Positions 47,945 through 58,563 of a stretch of DNA of 64,000 bases are shown one piece after another. A model generated the notes under the pieces. It was given only the letters and a program-made list of their open reading frames with translations, did not search any database and had not been told where the DNA came from. Source of the DNA: Dugong dugon (taxonomy: Eukaryota > Chordata > Mammalia > Sirenia > Dugongidae); the NCBI GenBank assembly GCA_030035585.1, contig CM057482.1:49705501-49769500 (forward strand), given 5' to 3'. Each line of letters opens with the position of its first letter. The first letter of the stretch is position 1. The translations under genes and the position numbers were made by a program.

Positions 47945-48110
47945 CAACAGATACTTATTCCATACTTAGTATGTACCAGGCACTGTTCTAGGTGTTGGGA
48001 GCAGTGAACGAAACTTCTTGTACTGATGGAGCATTTTAATGGTATAGGTAGACATAAATAAAATACTGTACATGGTGATAAGTGCTAGAATCCCTAATGT
48101 GCCATTTCTA
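47945..48110 (+). mobile_element. Ancient repeat fragment (L2/MIR-class)
   Basis: 'tatgtaccaggcactgttct' followed by 'gggagcagtgaacgaaac' is a very common ancient mammalian repeat text. Exact family uncertain. Confidence 0.55.
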
Positions 48111-48119
48111 GCACTTATC

Positions 48120-48390
48120 ACCTCCTTTTCCCAAAGGTTACAACTACCTTTTATGGTGTTTCCTTTCTAGCTTCTTTTCATAATTTCACCACCTAATTTT
48201 GCATTCCATAAACACTGTAGTTTTGCCTATCTCTGAATTTACACAAACAGAATCTTCCAGTGTAGATCCTGTTGTGTATGGCTTCTTTTGCTCAGCCTTG
48301 TTTGTAAGATGATCCATGTTATGGGTAAAGGTAATTCCTTAGGTTTTATTATTTTCCTGTGTGAAGTTCATAGTATTTCATATGAAGGTA
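48120..48390 (-). mobile_element. Old L1 fragment, minus strand
   Basis: 'tatggcttcttttgctcag' and 'gatgatccatgttatgg' match antisense old L1 3' UTR. Decayed. Confidence 0.5.
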
Positions 48391-48959
48391 TGATCTTGAG
48401 AAATATCAGCAGGCTTATTGTCAAATTGGCTTTGGGAAAAAAGTAGTTTGAATTAGGTTTTAGTGGCTTTTGGTAGAAATATATTGTCTGTCTGAGGCAT
48501 TAGAATTAAAATGTATTAGCCAGTGGAGTACTAACAACAGTGTGAAAGTAGCTGCCTTTGATGTTCATATGATGTTTACCTTTAAAAGTCAAGTTATTCT
48601 TATTTTTGAGGACATTTTATGACCAACATCTTAAGTCTGTCAGTTTAAAGTGTGTTTTAGAAGATAACTGTTACCTGACTATGAGACCACTGAAAGCCAT
48701 GATCGGGGGAAATAAAGTGCTTTTGACAGAACCTAGTAAAAACAAGTCTGCTTCAAAGTACAGTTATAAAAGACTTTCCCAGTGGTGTCATGTAAAGGAA
48801 CTTTGGAAATTTTCTTTACTGTTTTTTTTAAACAGTAGCAAGTGTTGGAGTATTACATTAAACAAAAATCCACCTATCTCTATATTTTGATGCTGAGTAG
48901 CCTGTGAAATGAGCAGAAGACAGTGGCCAAGACAAGTAGATTTACATTCTAGTTGTAAA

Positions 48960-49095
48960 TCTAATACTGAGTGCTTGCTGATTCTGATAGGTTAGAGCTA
49001 ACTGTCTTATGTGCATTATTTTATTTAATCTTCATAACTCTGTTAAATGCTACTATTATCTCTATTTTACAGATGAGGAATTTGAGGTTAAATGT
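48960..49095 (+). mobile_element. MIR SINE
   Basis: 'atttaatcttcataactctg' and 'ttttacagatgaggaatttg' give the MIR signature. Confidence 0.85.
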
Positions 49096-49664
49096 TTTTG
49101 CTATCGCTAATGGCACATGTGCTCATACACTGTAACACCTGTATGTTCATGTGTTCTAAATGTGTGTAAAGGAAATGAGTATGGAATGATGTTAGGTGAG
49201 TCTTAAAACCAGACAAGTAGCATGAATCATGAGAGCTGGAAGAGCAGCTAGAGAAGAAAAGCCAGAGTGCAAGCTGGTCTAAAGGAAGTAGCTATTGCTC
49301 AGCTCCAGCTGATTGTTGTCATAGAGAAGGGCAGACCAGATCTTCCAGTTTTTCCAAACAAGTTGTAAATCTGGGTTTTTATGTAAATTACCCTGACTTA
49401 AGTGTTGCCAGCTAATTTAAATTTTAATATCCTTTTTATTGTGAAATATACCACATGTATAAAAGTACATAAAACAAGTATACGTTAATGAATTTTTATA
49501 AAGTACACACCCATGTCATCATTACCTAGGTCAAAGAACAGAATATTGCCAGCTCCTCAGGGCTCCCCCTACACCTTGCCTCTTCCTAGTATTACCCTGC
49601 CTCCCCCAAGGTAGCCATTACCCTGATCGTAAGATGCACATGTTGCGACCCTTCCTAATAACAC

Positions 49665-49825
49665 TTCCCTCTTCCAGATCATTCTCACTCTCCTCCTCCC
49701 TTCTTCCCTCGTTTTCTTCTTCCCTCCTCCTCCTTCTCCTGTTCTTGTTCTTCCTTTTCCTCTTCTCCCTCTTTTCCTCCCTCCTTCACTCACTCTCTCC
49801 TTTGTGCCTTTTTTTTTTTAAATGT
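49665..49825 (+). repeat. Pyrimidine-rich low-complexity tract
   Basis: Nearly pure C/T on the plus strand with tcc and ctt repeats. The frames it contains (Arg/Gly/Lys-rich on one strand, Ser/Leu-rich on the other) are composition artefacts. Confidence 0.85.
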
Positions 49826-50427
49826 AGTTTTAATTTGCATTTCTTGGTGAAATGAAGTTGTTGAGGAACTTTTCATTTTTATAGTGATTTGGGTATCCCC
49901 TTTTGAGAAGTGCATGTTCAGGTTGTTTGTCTCCTTTTCTTTGGGGTTATCATTTTCTTGTTGGTTTGCTTTCTATTTTCCGGTTACAAACCAGTTGATC
50001 ATGTATGTGTATTATAGATGTATTTTCCCACTTGGTGGATCTCTTTAATTTTTTTAAAAATTTATTCTGTTAGAATATATATAACAAAAAGTTTGCCGTT
50101 TTGATCATTTATAAGTGTAAAATTCAGTAACATTACATTTACCATATTGTACAACCATCACCGCTATTTCCAGAAGTTTTACATCACCCCAGAGAGAAAC
50201 TCAGTGCCCCTTCAGCAGTAACTCCCATTCCTTCCTCCCCCAGCTGTAGGTAACTAGTTATAAACTTTGGTTTCTATGTATTTACCTATGTAGATGTTTC
50301 ATGTAAGTGGGATTATACAATATTTGTCCTTTTTTTTTGTCTGAATGATTTCACTCAGCATGTTTTCAGGGTTCATCTATATCGTAGTATATACCAGAAC
50401 TTCATTTCTCTTTATAGCTGAATAATA

Positions 50428-50633
50428 GAAGGAACCCTGGTATTGTAACAGTTAAGTGCTGGGCTGCTAACCAAAAGGTTGGTGGCTTGAACCCACCCAG
50501 TATCTCCATGGGAGAAAGACCTGGCAATCTGTTTCCACAAAGATTACAGCCAAGGAAACTGTAGGGCAGTTCTGTTCTGTCACATGGGGTCACTGTGAGT
50601 CGGCATCGACTTGACAGTAGCCAACAACCATAA
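50428..50633 (+). mobile_element. Afrotherian SINE, long form
   Basis: 'aaggaaccctggtattg', 'aaccaaaaggttggtggc', 'gattacagccaaggaaac', ending 'agccaacaaccataac'. Inserted in old L1. Confidence 0.9.
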
Positions 50634-51443
50634 CAATATTCCATTATATGTATATACCACATTTTGTTTACCTATTCATGTGTTGACAGACACTTGGGTT
50701 GTTTCCACCTTTCGGCTTTTGTGAATAATGCTGTAGTGAACATTGGGGTACAAGTATCTGAGTCTCTGCTTGCAAGTCTCTTGAGTATATTGCTAGAAGT
50801 GGAATTTCTCAGTTATCTGGTAACTGTATGTTTAACTTTTTAAGGAACCGCTAGACTTTTTCACAGTGGCTGTACTAACACGTTATTTTCTGTTTTTCTA
50901 ATAGCCGTTCTAGTGGGTATAAGGTGGTGGTATCTCCTTGTGGGTTTGACTTCCTTATTGGTCATTTGTATATCTTTGAAGAAATGACTATTCAAGTCCT
51001 TGACCATTTTTTAATTGGGTTGATTGTCTTTGTTGTTGAGCTTAATGGTCTTTTGATGAATAGAAATTCTTAATGTGGTCTGAGTGTAGTGGTACAGAGA
51101 AGGGGTCAGCATGGTAAGATAGTTTTAAGAAAGGGATCTGTCAGCGGGCCAGATCGTGCAAAGGAATAAGCCAAGTAAAATAAGAACTGAATAGATTATA
51201 ATTGAATAACCCTGAGTTTTTGTTATGTAGTGTATGAGTTAGGGCTGAAGGATTTGAATCCCAAGTCTACTATTTAATAGCTGTTTTCTTGTCTGTAAGA
51301 TGCAGGTGGCAGTAGTACCCATCTCAGGGTTGTTGTGCACTCAGCACAGTGCCCAGCACGGTCAGCTCTTATATTAGCTTTGTCTTGTAAAAACATATTT
51401 TAAATGAAGCTCATTTTAATATCAGAGAAGAAGCACATAGGAA

Positions 51444-51444
51444 T

Positions 51445-51493
<49 letters not shown>
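51444..51493 (+). repeat. Composite microsatellite (tg)n(ag)n
   Basis: About 22 bp of (tg)n followed by about 28 bp of (ag)n. Confidence 0.95.
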
Positions 51494-51496
<3 letters not shown>

Positions 51497-51810
51497 AACT
51501 AAGTTGACCTGTAGATTAAGAGTCCCATCCCAGCAAGATGTGCTGTGGTTTCAGAGAACATTCTTGGGCTCCTGAGATACTTTCAAAACTGTGTTAAAAT
51601 GGCATGAAATAAAAGATAGTCTTTAGTCTGAAGGGTTAGGGAATAGGGACTAAAAGCTATTCTGAATCCAGTACACTTGGCCCAGTTAGGATAGTCACCC
51701 GGCATGGTGAATGGTTTGTTGGTTATTCAGTTAGTTTTTATCTCCTGAGCACCTCATGTCTTTCCACTTTTTCACCTGTACCTCTACCATTTGTACTCCT
51801 CCTCCCACTC

Positions 51811-51815
<5 letters not shown>

Positions 51816-51847
<32 letters not shown>

Positions 51848-51876
51848 GCACACACACACGCACACGCACACACACA
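51816..51876 (+). repeat. Composite microsatellite (ct)n(ca)n
   Basis: About 26 bp of (ct)n then about 35 bp of interrupted (ca)n. It is the reverse complement order of the tract at 51,444. Confidence 0.95.
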
Positions 51877-51927
51877 AGCTAAAATTCTCTCTGGATTCCT
51901 GTGATAATCTCCTCTTAAGTAGTATCA

Positions 51928-52105
51928 AAAGGAGTCCCTGGGTGGTACAAACAGTTAAGCACCCAGCTACCAACGGAAAGGCCTAGCAGTCTGCTTCTGA
52001 AATGTCAGTCTTGAAAACCCTGTGGAGTACAGTTCTGTTCTGCAATGTATGGGGGCTCTCCATGAGTCAGAGTTGACTCCATGGCAGTTGGTTTGGGTTT
52101 TTTGT
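51928..52105 (+). mobile_element. Afrotherian SINE with TSD
   Basis: 'aaaaggagtccctgggtgg', 'acagttaagcacccagc', tail 'catgagtcagagttgactcc' and 'tttgggttttttg'. TAGTATCA flanks it on both sides (about 51,919 and 52,138). Confidence 0.88.
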
Positions 52106-52239
52106 TTGTTTCGGCTTTGTTTTATTTTGATTTTAGATAGTATCATATTCCTTCTTCTTCTTATAGTCTTGTTTTCCTGAAATGATCTCTTTTAAATTTA
52201 AGTTTGATTAGTTACCCCACCACCACCACCACCACGCTG

Positions 52240-52625
52240 CTGCCCTCAAATACACATACACGCCCTCATCCAAAACTTTCTAGGCTTTTCATTGCCTTTA
52301 TAGGTGCAAGATCAAAATCCTTGGTATGCTCCCTAAAACCCTACTGAGCTGTTTGGCCCTGCCTCCCTCTCTGACTTCATCTTGCACCTTTCTCCTCTTT
52401 GCTTTCTACCTGGAAGGCTTTCTTCACCTGCATTCCTTATTCACCTAGTATCTTTCCTTACCTTTAGAAGTCAGCCAAAGGGTCTTTTCCTAAGAACCTT
52501 GCTCTGAGCCTAGAAACTAAATCAGAACTCTGATTTAAGCATACGTAATTCCCTATGCTTTCTCAACATAGCAAGTACGATAACTTCTATTTGTCTGCTG
52601 GTTATTTGATTAGATCAGAATTCCA
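52240..52625 (+). mobile_element. L2 LINE fragment
   Basis: 'ggccctgcctccctctctg', 'tacctggaaggctttcttc' and 'tagaagtcagccaaagg' follow L2 ORF2 3' text. Confidence 0.75.
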
Positions 52626-52792
52626 TTTTTACTCTCTTATTCACATAATATTGGACCAGCTTAAATTTAGTCTAGAAACTTTCAGAAGGTATTAAGGCAT
52701 GTCCAGGTCTAGCCACTTATGTCTTTTCTGAAAGAAGCAGCAGTAACTGGAGCAGCCAGGCCATGGAATTTGGCTTAATGGCCTGGCACCAT

Positions 52793-52807
52793 AGTAGTGG
52801 CTTTCTT
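52793..52807 (-). repeat. Left (3') TSD of the full-length L1
   Basis: AGTAGTGGCTTTCTT, identical to 61,861-61,875. On the minus strand the nick site reads AATT|AAGAAA, close to the TT|AAAA preference. Confidence 0.95.
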
Positions 52808-54313
52808 TTTTTTTTTTTTTAATATATATTTTATTGTACTTCAGGTGAAAGCTTACAGAGCAAATAGTTTCTCATGAAACAGTAGTACACATGTTGTTCT
52901 ATGACATTGGTTAACAACCCCACAACGTATTAAGCCTCTAAATTCTCAACCTTTTTTTTTGATGAAAATTACAGATGGCCAAAGATACACCGTTTCAAAA
53001 ATTTCTACATTCACAGGTCAGTGACATTGACTACGCTCTTCCAACTGTGCTGTTATTCTCACTTAAGATGAAGGCTTACAGAACAAAATAGTTTTTCATT
53101 TAACAGTTACTACACATGTTGCCCTATGACAATGGTTAACAATCTCACAGCACATCAAGAATATCCTTACTCCACCTTGTGTTCCCTATCACCAGGGGGG
53201 TTCCTTGTCCCCTTCTGTCTTCTGGACCTTGTCAGTGGACTATTGTACCTCTTTACTCTCATTTGTTTATTTATTTATTTTTTAAATTTTATTTTATTTA
53301 AACACCATTTCAAAACTTTTTACTTACACATTTAAGTGATACTGACTATGCTCTTCCAATTGTGCTGCCATTCTCGCCCAAGATGAAGGCTTACAGGACA
53401 GAACAGCCTCCCATTTAATAGTTACTACGAATGCTGCCCTATAGCAGTGGTCAGCAATCTCACAATACATCGACAGTGTCCTTATTCAATTTGTGTTCCT
53501 TATCATCAGTTTCCTACTCTCCCTCTGCCTTCTGGCCCTTGTCACCGGACTCCTGTACCTCGTTAGTCCCATTTAGTTTTACTGGGCTGTCCATTCCCAG
53601 GCTTAACATCGAACCTCGAAGGTAACTTCACCTCTGAGCTGAAAGGGTGTCTGGGGGCCACACTCTCGAGGTTTCTCTAGTATTCTTTAGGCCAGTAAAT
53701 CTGGTCTTCTTTTTTTTTTTTTCTTTTTGGGAGTTAAAATTATGCTCTACCTCCTACTCCAGCTCTGCCCAGAACCCTCTGTTGTGATCCTGGTCAGAGG
53801 AGTCATTGGTGGTAGCCGGGCACCATCCAGCTGTACTGGGCTCAGTCCCGTGGAGGCCTTGGTAGCTGTGGACCATTAGTCCTTCGGACTAATCTTTTCC
53901 TTGTATCCTGTTCTCTTCGTTCTCCCTTGTTCCCGAAGGGATGAGATCAGTGGAGTATCTTAGATGGCCGCTCATAGGCTTTTAAGACCCCAGACACTAC
54001 TCACCAAGGTAGAATGTAGAGCATTATCTTTATAAGTAGTGTCATGCCAATTGAGCTAGATGTTCCCCGAGATCATGGTCCCCAGAGCCCTCCGTCCAAC
54101 AACTCAGTCCCTCGGGGGGGGTTGGATGTGTCTATAGGGCCTCCATGACCTTTCCTTGTGCAGGTTGTGTTAGTTTCCCCTGTACTCTGTACTATCTCAC
54201 CTCTCACCCCAGTTACCACTTAACTGTTATCTATTTAGAATTTCCCTCCCCCTCCCATCCCTGGTAACCAACAAGGATTGTTACATTTTGCATGTGAATT
54301 TTTTCATGGGTTT
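52808..54313 (-). other. L1 3' UTR with 315-bp duplication
   Basis: Two similar units (about 52,960-53,275 and 53,285-53,590) keep an exact 315-bp spacing at both anchor points: 'ctacgctcttcc' at 53,031 against 'ctatgctcttcc' at 53,346, and 'aaggcttaca' at 53,071 against 53,386. A third partial copy starts at about 52,848. The conserved block complementary to 'ctggggtcttaaaag' is at 53,978-53,992. Confidence 0.85.
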
Positions 54314-57300
54314 TTACAATAGAGGTCTCATACAATATTTGTCCTTTTGTGATTGACTTATTTCACTCAGCATGATGTCCTCCAGTTTCATCCATGTTAT
54401 GAGATGGTTCACCGATTCATTGTTCTTTCTCGTTGCATAGTACTCCATTGTGTGTATGTACCATAGTTTGTGTATCCATTCGTCTGTTGATGGACATCGA
54501 GGTTGTTTCCATCGTTTTGCTATTGTGAACAATGCTGCCATGAACATAGGTGTGCATATGTCTATTCGAGTGATGACTCTTATTTCTCTAGGATATATTC
54601 CTAGGAGTGGGATTGCTGGATCGAATGGTACGTCTATTTCTAGTTTTCTGAGGAAACGCCATATCATTTTCCAAAATGGTTGTATCATTTTGCATTCCCA
54701 CCAGCAGTGGATAAGAGTTCCCATCTCCCCGCAGCCCCTCCAACATTTGTTATTTCCAGTGTTTTTGATTCGTGCCAGTAATGCCGGGGTGAGATGGTAT
54801 CTCATTGTGGTTTTAATTTGCATTTCTCTAATGGCTAGTGATCGCGAGCATTTCCTCATGTGTTTGTTGGCCATTTGAATGTCTTCTTTGGTGAAGTGTC
54901 TGTTCATTTCCTTTGCCCATTTTTTGATAGGATTGGTTGTCTTATTGTTGTAGAGGTGTTGGATTTTCTTGTAGATTATGGAGATTAGACGTTTGTCTGA
55001 CTTGTACTGTCCAAAAATTTTTTCCCAGTCTGTAGATTCTCTTTTAACTCTTTTGGTGAAATCTTTTGAAGAGCATAGATGTTTGATTTTTAGAAGATCC
55101 CAATTATCTAGTTTATCTGTTGGGTTTTTTGTGTTGATGTTTTTGGTTTGTATCCTGTTAATGCCATGTATTAAGGCCTGAAGTGTTGGTCCTATTTTTT
55201 CTTCTATGAATTTTATAGTTTGAGGCTTTATATTCAGGTCTTTGATCCATTTTGAAGTAGTTTTTGTATATGGTGTGAGGTATGGGTCCTGTTTCATTTT
55301 TCTACAAATGGATATCCAGTTTTGCCAGCACCATTTGTTAAAAAGACTTTCTTTTCCCCTTTTGATGTATTTTGGGGCCTTGTCAAAAATCAGGTGACCG
55401 TAGGTGGATGGATTTACATCTGAGTTCTCAATTCTGTTCCATTGGTCCATGTCTCTGTTGTTGTACCAGTACCAGGCTGTTTTGAGTACTGTAGCTGTAT
55501 AGTAGGTTCTGAAGTCAGGTAGTGTGAGTCCTCCAACTTTGTTCTTCTTCTTCAGTAGTGCTTTACTTATTCGGGGTTTCTTCCCTTTCCATATAAAGTT
55601 AATAATTAGTTTTTCCATCTCTTTGAAGAATGTTGTTGGTATTTGTATCGGGATTGCAGTGTATTTGTAGATTGCTTTAGGTAGAATTGCCATTTTCACA
55701 ATGTTGAGTCTGCCTATCCATGAGCATGGTATGTTTTTCCATTTATGTAGATCCCTTTGGATTTCATGCAGCAGTGTTTTGTAGTTTTTTTTGTATAGGT
55801 CTTTTATATTCGTGGTCAGATTTATTCCTAAGTATTTTATCTTTTTAGGGGCTATTGAAAATGGTATTGATTTCCTGATCTCCTTTTCGTCGTTCTCTTT
55901 ACTGGTGTATAGGAATCCAACTGATTTTTGAATGTTTATCTTGTATCCTGCTACTCTGCTGAATCTTTCTATTAGTTCCAGTAAATTTCTCGTGGAGTCT
56001 TTAGGGTTTTCTATGTGTAGTATCATATCATCTGCAAACAGGGAGAGTTTAACTTCTTCATTACCAATTTGGATGCCCTTTATTTCTTTCTCTTGCCTTA
56101 CTGCTCTAGCTAGAACTTCCAGCACAATGTTAAATAGGAGTGGTGATAAAGGGCATCCTTGTCTTGTTCCTGTTTTCAAAGGGAATGTTTTCAGCCTGTC
56201 TCCATTAAGAATGATGTTGGCTGTTGGTTTTGCATAGATGCCCTTTATTATGTTGAGAAATTTTCCTTCTATACCTATTTTATTGAGCGCTTTTGTCAGG
56301 AATGGGTGTTGGACTTTGTCAAATGCCTTTTCTGCATCAATTGAGATGATCATGTGATTTTTTTCTTTCCATTTATTTATGTGGTGGATTACGTTGATGG
56401 ATTTTCTAATGTTAAACCGTCCTTGCATACCTGGTATGAATCCTACTTGGTCGTGGTGTATTATTTTTTTGATATGATACTGAATTCTATTGGCTAGGAT
56501 TTTGTTCAGAATTTTTGCATCTATATTCATGAGAGATATTGGTCTGTAATTTTCTTTTTTTGTGATGTCTTTGCCTGGTTTTGGTATCGTTATGCTGGCT
56601 TCATAGAATGAATTTGGAAGTGTTGCTTCCTCTTCTATGCTCTGAAATAACTTGAGTAGAACTGGTACGAGCTCTTCTGTAAATGTTTTGTAGAATTCTC
56701 CAGTGAAGCCATCTGGGCCAGGGCTTTTTTTGGTTGGGAGTTTTTTTATTACCTTTTCAGTCTCTTCTCTTGTTATGGGTCTGTTCAGATTTTCAATATC
56801 ACTTTGTTGTAGTTTGGGTAGGCCATATGTTTCTAGAAATTTATCCATTTCCTCTAGGTTTTCAAATTTGTTGGAGTATAGCTTTTCATAATATTCTGTT
56901 ATAATCCTTTTTATTTCAGTTGGGTCTGTTGTAATGTCCCCCATTTTATTTCTTATTTGGGTTATTTGTGCCCTCTGCTGTTTTTCTTTTGTCAGTCTGG
57001 CCAGTGGTTTGTCGATTTTGTTGATTCTTTCAAAGAACCAACTTTTGGTTTTGTTGATTCTTTCTATTGTTTTTCTGTTCTCTATTTCATTTATTTCTGC
57101 TCTGATCTTTACTATTTCTTTTTTTCCGGTGGTTGTAGGCTTTTTTTGTTGTTCTCTTTCTATTTGTTTGAGTTGTGTAGTTAATGTTTTGATTTTGTCC
57201 TTTTCTTCTTTTTTGATATGTGCATCTATTGCTGTAAATTGTCCTCTGAGGACTGCCTTTGCTGTGTCCCAAAGGTTTTGGTGTGATGTGTTTTCATTTT

Positions 57301-58132
57301 CATTTGATTCTAGGAAATTTTTAATTCCATCTCTGATTTCTTCTATTACCCATTGATGTGTAAGCAGATTATTATTCAGTTTCCATGTGTTTGATTTTTT
57401 TTCCTTGCTCTTTCTAGTGTTAATTTCTACCTTGATGGCATTGTGGTCAGAGAAGATACTGTGAATTATCTCAGCATTTTGGATCTTGTTGAGGATTGCT
57501 CTGTGGCCTAAGATGTGGTCTATTCTGGAGAACGTTCCATGTGCATTGGAAAAGAATGTGTACTTTGCAGCGGTTGGATGGATTGTTCTATATATGTCTA
57601 TGAGGTCCAGTTGGCTGATTGTGTCCTTTAGGTCTTCTGTATCTTTGCTGAGTTTCTTTGTAGTTGTTCTGTCCTTTCCTGAGAGTGGTGTGTTGAAGTC
57701 TCCTACTATTATTGTGGAACTGTCAATTTCTCTTTTCAGTGCTGTTAGAGTTTTTTTTATGTATTTTGGAGCCCTGTCATTGGGTGCATAGATATTTATT
57801 ATGGTTATGTCTTCATGATGGATCATCCCCTTAATCATTATATAGTGTCCTTCTTTGTCTTTTATGGTGGATTTTGTTTGAAAGTGTATTTTATCTGAGA
57901 TTAGAATTGCCACTCCTGCTCTTTTTTGATAGTTGTTAGCTTGATATATTTTTTTCCAACCTTTGATTTTTAATAAATTCACATCTTTGTTTCTAAGGTG
58001 TGTCTCTTGTAGACAGCAAATTGATGGATCCTGTTTTCTTATCCACTCTGCCACTCTCCGTCTCTTTATGGGTGCATTGAGTCCATTTACGTTCAGTGTA
58101 ATTATTGATAGATGTGAGTTTGTTGCTGTCAT
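54314..58132 (-). CDS. L1 ORF2p, endonuclease / reverse transcriptase, intact
   Basis: 1272 codons without interruption (human ORF2p has 1275). The protein nicks target DNA and reverse-transcribes the L1 RNA at the nick. Endonuclease residues expected from the family are all present: N14, E43, Y115, D145, N147, T192, D205, S228, D229 and H230. The RT shows '[17 protein letters not shown]', '[12 protein letters not shown]' and the catalytic FADD at residues 699-702. The C-terminal zinc-knuckle-like C-X3-C-X7-H-X4-C motif is complete (C1130, C1134, H1142, C1147). The start ATG is the conventional ORF2 start and overlaps the stop of a 63-codon ORF (ATGA). Sequence suggests a catalytically competent product; activity is inferred, not shown. 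Confidence 0.95.
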   Translation of the reverse strand: MTATNSHLSIITLNVNGLNAPIKRRRVAEWIRKQDPSICCLQETHLRNKDVNLLKIKGWKKIYQANNYQKRAGVAILISDKIHFQTKSTIKDKEGHYIMIKGMIHHEDITIINIYAPNDRAPKYIKKTLTALKREIDSSTIIVGDFNTPLSGKDRTTTKKLSKDTEDLKDTISQLDLIDIYRTIHPTAAKYTFFSNAHGTFSRIDHILGHRAILNKIQNAEIIHSIFSDHNAIKVEINTRKSKEKKSNTWKLNNNLLTHQWVIEEIRDGIKNFLESNENENTSHQNLWDTAKAVLRGQFTAIDAHIKKEEKDKIKTLTTQLKQIEREQQKKPTTTGKKEIVKIRAEINEIENRKTIERINKTKSWFFERINKIDKPLARLTKEKQQRAQITQIRNKMGDITTDPTEIKRIITEYYEKLYSNKFENLEEMDKFLETYGLPKLQQSDIENLNRPITREETEKVIKKLPTKKSPGPDGFTGEFYKTFTEELVPVLLKLFQSIEEEATLPNSFYEASITIPKPGKDITKKENYRPISLMNIDAKILNKILANRIQYHIKKIIHHDQVGFIPGMQGRFNIRKSINVIHHINKWKEKNHMIISIDAEKAFDKVQHPFLTKALNKIGIEGKFLNIIKGIYAKPTANIILNGDRLKTFPLKTGTRQGCPLSPLLFNIVLEVLARAVRQEKEIKGIQIGNEEVKLSLFADDMILHIENPKDSTRNLLELIERFSRVAGYKINIQKSVGFLYTSKENDEKEIRKSIPFSIAPKKIKYLGINLTTNIKDLYKKNYKTLLHEIQRDLHKWKNIPCSWIGRLNIVKMAILPKAIYKYTAIPIQIPTTFFKEMEKLIINFIWKGKKPRISKALLKKKNKVGGLTLPDFRTYYTATVLKTAWYWYNNRDMDQWNRIENSDVNPSTYGHLIFDKAPKYIKRGKESLFNKWCWQNWISICRKMKQDPYLTPYTKTTSKWIKDLNIKPQTIKFIEEKIGPTLQALIHGINRIQTKNINTKNPTDKLDNWDLLKIKHLCSSKDFTKRVKRESTDWEKIFGQYKSDKRLISIIYKKIQHLYNNKTTNPIKKWAKEMNRHFTKEDIQMANKHMRKCSRSLAIREMQIKTTMRYHLTPALLARIKNTGNNKCWRGCGEMGTLIHCWWECKMIQPFWKMIWRFLRKLEIDVPFDPAIPLLGIYPREIRVITRIDICTPMFMAALFTIAKRWKQPRCPSTDEWIHKLWYIHTMEYYATRKNNESVNHLITWMKLEDIMLSEISQSQKDKYCMRPLL

Positions 58133-58320
58133 TTTGTAGTGCTTTTTTTTGTGATGCTGAAGTTTTCTTTGTTCTTCTTACTCTCCTGTGCTGAGTTACT
58201 TTTGCTTGTGGATTTTGTGTTCATTTCTTTTGTTTTTTTAGGTTTTGTTTTTGTTGAGACTTTATATTTTTCGTCTTTATTTTTATGAGTTGGTTTGTTA
58301 ACTTTTTTTGTGGTTACCAT
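58129..58320 (-). CDS. Small lysine-rich ORF overlapping the ORF2 start
   Basis: 63 codons, rich in Lys, Thr, Ser and Asn, filling half of the spacer between ORF1 and ORF2. Its TGA (58,131-58,129) overlaps the ORF2 ATG (58,132-58,130) as ATGA. Such an overlap could allow termination-reinitiation. The A-rich composition favours lysine codons by chance, and I know no family. In the L1 at the right edge the same area is in frame with ORF2 instead, so conservation of the overlap is doubtful. Confidence 0.35.
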   Translation of the reverse strand: MVTTKKVNKPTHKNKDEKYKVSTKTKPKKTKEMNTKSTSKSNSAQESKKNKENFSITKKSTTK

Positions 58321-58563
58321 GAATTTTACCCTTATCTTTATGATTTTGAAGCAGTCTACCCTTACTTGGTATCACCTTGCCTTCCTCTCCTTTAGAAGGT
58401 TCTATACCTATGCCGTTTGTTCCTTCTTTCATTGTTTTGATGTTGTTGTCATCCTTTGATTGATTTCTCTGATTCCCTGTTGTATATCTTTTGTTTTTGG
58501 AAAGTCCTCTGTCGTTCAGTTCCTAGAATGGTATCTGGTTCATGTGAACCTGCGTCCTAGGTC

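Larger units (their letters stand above)
43980..49400. other. Intron 1, repeat-poor stretch
   Basis: Over 5 kb with only MIR fragments and an old L1 piece (listed separately). No exon recognised. A (tg)n tract is at 47,739-47,751. The 94-codon frame at 48,606-48,890 has no recognisable domain and is probably chance. Confidence 0.5.
49430..51060 (-). mobile_element. Old L1 3' region, minus strand
   Basis: 'tttattgtgaaatatacc', 'caaccatcaccgctatttcc', 'ttaattgggttgattgtc' run in antisense L1 order. Interrupted by a pyrimidine-rich tract (about 49,665-49,825) and a SINE at 50,428. Confidence 0.7.

Noticed and set aside
48606-48890. 94-codon frame in the intron considered as an exon
   Set aside because: No convincing acceptor and donor pair and no recognised domain.
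49569-49793. Arg/Gly/Lys-rich frame on minus strand
   Set aside because: It is the complement of a pyrimidine simple repeat.
56934-57356. 140-codon plus-strand frame inside the full-length L1
   Set aside because: Antisense shadow of ORF2; Phe/Ser/Leu-rich as expected for the complement of Lys/Glu/Asn-rich sequence.
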